Assembly: GCA_934486785.1 (NCBI GenBank)
Contig: CAKSQK010000004.1
Location: forward strand, 1-64,000
Source: an uncultured Niabella sp.
GTDB lineage: Bacteria; Bacteroidota; Bacteroidia; Chitinophagales; Chitinophagaceae
DNA length: 64,000 nucleotides
Reading direction: 5' to 3'
Position 1 is the stretch's first letter. Each line of letters starts with the position of its first letter. Shown one piece after another: positions 60,968 to 64,000 of this stretch. Made by a program: the position numbers and the translations under genes. Under the pieces are notes generated by a model. That model did not search any database. It was not told the DNA's origin and was given only the letters and a program-made list of their open reading frames with translations.

Positions 60968-62002
60968 ATGAACAAAACAAAAACCGGGTTGATAGTTATA
61001 GCGGCAATTGTATTGACCGGCGGATTTTTACTGTTTCAATTCATCGGCCCAGCAGCGTCAAAACCTGAAAAAGAATACCTGTTTATCAAAACCGGCAGCG
61101 ATCTTAACAGCGTGAAACAACAACTGCTGGATGAAAACATACTGCGCAGCCTGACATGGTTCAACATAACGACAAAGGTTTTAAATATCCACAACATCAG
61201 GCCGGGCAAATATGAAGTGCCAAATGGCATGAGCGTGCTGAACCTGGTACGCATGATACGAAACGGCAGCCACACGCCCGTAAAATTTGTGGTAACAAAA
61301 ATCCGCACCAAAGAGCAGCTTGCCGGCAGGCTGAGCAGGGCTTTTGAATTTGACTCGCTGGATGCAATACATTTTTTAAGCAATAATGATTCCTTAGCAC
61401 GCTATTCACTAGACTCTAATACAGTAATGGCAGCAGTATTGCCACTTACTTACCAGTCTGGCTGGGCTACTAATGCAAAAGCCGTGTTTGAAAAATTCAA
61501 TGCTGCTTATAAAACGTTTTGGACAGATGAGCGAAAGCAAAAAGCGGCAAGCCAAAACCTTTCACCCATACAGGCGGTAACGCTGGCATCAATCATTGAT
61601 GAAGAAACCAATGCTACCAGAGAAAAAGGCACCATTGCCAGCGTTTACCTTAACCGGTTACAAAAAGGTATGCCCCTACAGGCCGACCCAACAGTAAAAT
61701 TTGCGCTGAAAGATTTTGGAATTAAAAGAGTTTTGAACCGCCATTTGCAGGTGCAATCGCCTTACAACACCTATCGCAATAAAGGCCTGCCGCCGGGGCC
61801 CATTTGCACGCCGCAGGAAGAAACCGTGGACGCAGTGCTGAACGCGCCAAAAACAGATTACCTTTTCTTTGTGGCCAGCACGGCATTTGACGGCACGCAT
61901 GAGTTTACCACCAACTATGCCGATCATATGAAACTGGCCAGGGCATACCAGGCAGAACTGAACAGAAGATTTGGCAAGCCCCAAACACAGCAAACCAATT
62001 AA
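60968..62002 (+). CDS. mltG: Endolytic transglycosylase MltG
   Basis: A 344-residue inner-membrane enzyme that cuts nascent glycan chains and so ends peptidoglycan polymerisation. One N-terminal membrane helix (GLIVIAAIVLTGGFLLFQFI) precedes a LysM-like subdomain (about 35-100). The YceG catalytic domain has ASIIDEETNATREKGTIASV (catalytic Glu), YLNRLQKGMPLQADPTVKFA, SPYNTYRNKGLPPGPICTP and VASTAFDGTHEFTTNYADH. The stop overlaps the next ATG by one base (TAATG). Confidence 0.94.
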   Translation: MNKTKTGLIVIAAIVLTGGFLLFQFIGPAASKPEKEYLFIKTGSDLNSVKQQLLDENILRSLTWFNITTKVLNIHNIRPGKYEVPNGMSVLNLVRMIRNGSHTPVKFVVTKIRTKEQLAGRLSRAFEFDSLDAIHFLSNNDSLARYSLDSNTVMAAVLPLTYQSGWATNAKAVFEKFNAAYKTFWTDERKQKAASQNLSPIQAVTLASIIDEETNATREKGTIASVYLNRLQKGMPLQADPTVKFALKDFGIKRVLNRHLQVQSPYNTYRNKGLPPGPICTPQEETVDAVLNAPKTDYLFFVASTAFDGTHEFTTNYADHMKLARAYQAELNRRFGKPQTQQTN

Positions 62003-62967
62003 TGAAGTTTCTGAAAAACATAAAAAATAAAATTGTTCACTCAGGCTTTGTTGAAAACACCATTTCCTGGAGTAAAAAGCACACGCTGCCGGGTTTGAAC
62101 AATGTGTGCGTTTATGATGTGTTTCGCAAAACAGGCCAGCAAATCAATGATGATGATATTTTTGAACGGGCATCAGCTATTTCATACAATTTTGCCATGG
62201 CTTTTCCGCCGGCGATCATTTTTTTGTTTACGCTCATTCCTTATATGCCTATCAGCGATGGATTTGTTTATGAACTGAGAAGCCTAATCAAAGACATCAT
62301 TCCCAGCCCTGAAAATCACACGGCCATTATTCATTTCTTAGATGATTTTATCAACAATCCCCGGAACGACCTGTTGTCAGTGGGTTTTCTTTTATCGCTG
62401 TTCTTTTCTTCAAACGCGATCATTGGTGTAATGCGTTCATTTGATAAAACATTGCCAGGCTTTAGCGAACGTACCGGCCTGGCTAAAAGGCTGGCAGCCA
62501 TAAAGATCACGCTGGTGCTGTTCTTTCTTTTTATTCTTTGTATGGTGCTGCTGATTGCCCGCAGCGTGGTGTTGCGGTGGCTGGGTATTGAAAATGAGCT
62601 GCTGATAGCCATCATCAATAATTTCAGGTGGATCCTGATCATTCTGCTCTTTTTCTTTATCATTTCCTACATCTACAGGGCAGCGCCATCCATTGATAAA
62701 AAATGGAGGATCATTACGCCCGGCTCCATAACAGCCACCGTTTTAATGCTGCTATGCACCCTCGGTTTTTCATGGTGGGTAAGCAATTTTGGCAATTATA
62801 ATAAACTGTATGGCTCCATCGGTACGCTGATCATTTTAATGGTTTTGGTTTTTTTGTGTGCATTGAGTTTATTGGTGGGTTATGAAATAAATGTGAGCGT
62901 GTATACGATTGCTAAAATGCGCGGTGAGGAAACGACTGAAATTATCACCGGAGAAGCAGATACTTAA
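62002..62967 (+). CDS. YihY/BrkB-family membrane protein
   Basis: A 321-residue inner-membrane protein with about six membrane segments. Family blocks are ERASAISYNFAMAFPPAIIF, LPGFSERTGLAKRLAAIKIT, APSIDKKWRIITPGSITATV and NKLYGSIGTLIILMVLVFLC. The family was once called ribonuclease BN, but that assignment was withdrawn; its role is unclear. It is coupled to mltG by a one-base overlap, which suggests an envelope role. Confidence 0.88.
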   Translation: MKFLKNIKNKIVHSGFVENTISWSKKHTLPGLNNVCVYDVFRKTGQQINDDDIFERASAISYNFAMAFPPAIIFLFTLIPYMPISDGFVYELRSLIKDIIPSPENHTAIIHFLDDFINNPRNDLLSVGFLLSLFFSSNAIIGVMRSFDKTLPGFSERTGLAKRLAAIKITLVLFFLFILCMVLLIARSVVLRWLGIENELLIAIINNFRWILIILLFFFIISYIYRAAPSIDKKWRIITPGSITATVLMLLCTLGFSWWVSNFGNYNKLYGSIGTLIILMVLVFLCALSLLVGYEINVSVYTIAKMRGEETTEIITGEADT

Positions 62968-63101
62968 TTACTTTCTCTACTATTGATTCACTTTTTGAAA
63001 GTAAAATTCCTACTCTTCGTTTGCTGTAGTTTCCTCTGCATTTCTGTTACTTATTATTATACAAATCCTGTGTATATGTAAATTAATCTTACATTCACAT
63101 T

Positions 63102-63683
63102 ATGAATTTTGATGTACAAACCATTACAGCCACCGCGCTTGGCATAGCGCTGGCAGCCTGTTGCGGGTTCAGGGTATTTGTACCAATGCTTGTAGCGGGG
63201 CTTGCCAGTAAATTTCAGCTTTTTCAATTTTCTGATAGTTTTACCTGGTTGTCGGGCACACCGGCGCTGATTGCACTGGGCGCTGCCACCATTGCTGAAA
63301 TTGTAGCGTATTACATACCGTTTATAGATAATATTTTAGATACGCTATCGGCGCCTCTTGCAGCCATAGCCGGCACATTGCTGGCCACATCGGTCATCCC
63401 TGTTGATAACGAATGGATGAAATGGATCATTGGTATTGTAGCCGGTGGCGGCAGCGCGGGATTGATTTCTTCCGGCACAGGACTGCTGCGGCTGTTCAGC
63501 AGTAAAACCACGCTTGGCACCGGCAATGCCGTTGTTTCAACAGGAGAAAATACGGCAGCCATTGGCGGCTCGATACTTGCATTTTTAATACCCGTGATCA
63601 TGGCGATGCTGTTTGTGTTGTTTATTTTCTGGATCATTAAAAAAATATATCATCGTATTACGGTTAAGAAAACCACTTCATGA
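63102..63683 (+). CDS. DUF4126-family membrane protein
   Basis: A 193-residue protein with several hydrophobic segments. It reads ALGIALAACCGFRVFVPMLV, then IALGAATIAEIVAYYIPFID, LDTLSAPLAAIAGTLLATSV, GIVAGGGSAGLISSGTGLLR. The GFR-x-F-x-P and E-x-x-AYYIP motifs are DUF4126. Function unknown. Its stop overlaps the next ATG as ATGA. Confidence 0.85.
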   Translation: MNFDVQTITATALGIALAACCGFRVFVPMLVAGLASKFQLFQFSDSFTWLSGTPALIALGAATIAEIVAYYIPFIDNILDTLSAPLAAIAGTLLATSVIPVDNEWMKWIIGIVAGGGSAGLISSGTGLLRLFSSKTTLGTGNAVVSTGENTAAIGGSILAFLIPVIMAMLFVLFIFWIIKKIYHRITVKKTTS

Positions 63684-64000
63684 ATAAACTCCTGTTAACA
63701 TTTATAACAATTATCATTCTTACATCATGCAAAACTAATTCCGGTGCAGAAGCCATGCAAAGTACCATTGACAGCCTGCTAAAAGAGAACGACTCACTGA
63801 GGCTGGAATTAAATACTTCTGCTGCGCGAATGAAAAAAGCTGCTGACACAGCCACTGCAAACAGCCCGGAGCCTGCTAACAATGAAAGTAACAACCGGCA
63901 CCGCACAGTGGCTGAAGCGCTGAGGAGCAGGCCGGAACTGATACCGCTGGATGCGGTTTTGGGTGGTACAATGTATTTTACTGAGATAAGGGTGATATCA
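63680..64000 (+). CDS. Lipoprotein, cut by the right edge
   Basis: The frame starts at ATG 63680 (4-bp overlap with the DUF4126 gene) and is open to the end of the window: 107 residues. It has a lipoprotein signal (LLLTFITIIILTSC, Cys about 17), a short coiled stretch (STIDSLLKENDSLRLELN), an Asn/Pro-rich linker, then RTVAEALRSRPELIPLDAVL, which looks like the start of a folded domain. The family cannot be named from this part. Confidence 0.7.
   Translation, partial: MNKLLLTFITIIILTSCKTNSGAEAMQSTIDSLLKENDSLRLELNTSAARMKKAADTATANSPEPANNESNNRHRTVAEALRSRPELIPLDAVLGGTMYFTEIRVIS

Overview
This window looks like chromosomal DNA of a Bacteroidota bacterium, most likely close to the Chitinophagaceae. 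The signs are two SusC/SusD outer-membrane uptake loci, an ECF sigma/FecR pair, many lipoproteins with SxxC or TSC lipoboxes, several near-perfect TAnnTTTG (-7) promoter boxes, and a gene order typical of that phylum (sigma-54 activator, lptE, secG, mltG; MurB; a long ribosomal protein S1). The family-level placement is inference.

Layout. 1-5.9 kb: a small exported protein, then a minus-strand tlpA-susC-susD operon. 5.9-17.4 kb: an accessory region. It holds a strongly folded candidate RNA, an orphan Xre regulator, fragments of a thermonuclease and an IS3-type transposase, a minus-strand three-gene cassette that reads as a toxin-antitoxin-chaperone (TAC) module with a SecB-like third gene, a phosphoesterase fragment, a hipBA module, a dnaE2-like/dinB translesion pair, a second thermonuclease fragment, a frameshifted membrane-protein gene, and four clusters of a dispersed GTCATTCCGA inverted repeat that I saw nowhere else in the window. 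17.4-28.2 kb: dapA, accA, and a second uptake locus on the minus strand: ECF sigma, FecR, SusC with STN domain, SusD, thioredoxin-like protein. 28.4-50.8 kb: housekeeping and envelope genes, including hsp20, pdeM, murB, a subtilase, a sodium-solute symporter, hpt, lolD-type ABC ATPases, a cobalamin adenosyltransferase, an OmpA-like lipoprotein, gatC, proline dehydrogenase, an S9 peptidase, tRNA-Val, mtaB, clpS and aat. 50.8-51.9 kb: a small graveyard of RHS/polymorphic-toxin pieces and an AT-rich array of TGTAAA sites. 51.9-64 kb: esterase, rpsA, acyltransferase, miaB, the sigma-54 activator/lptE/secG cluster, mltG, a YihY/BrkB membrane protein, a DUF4126 protein and a lipoprotein cut by the right edge.

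How they work together. The two Sus loci import oligomeric nutrients; the second has its own sigma/anti-sigma signalling chain. clpS and aat are adjacent and together form the N-degron branch of proteolysis. mtaB and miaB both thiomethylate tRNA position 37. dnaE2-like and dinB overlap and probably act together in damage bypass. The most interesting segment is 6.1-8.6 kb: a candidate structured RNA followed by the TAC-like cassette, whose toxin starts with TTG directly behind a perfect 18-bp palindrome. All functional statements rest on reading sequence motifs; no searches were run.
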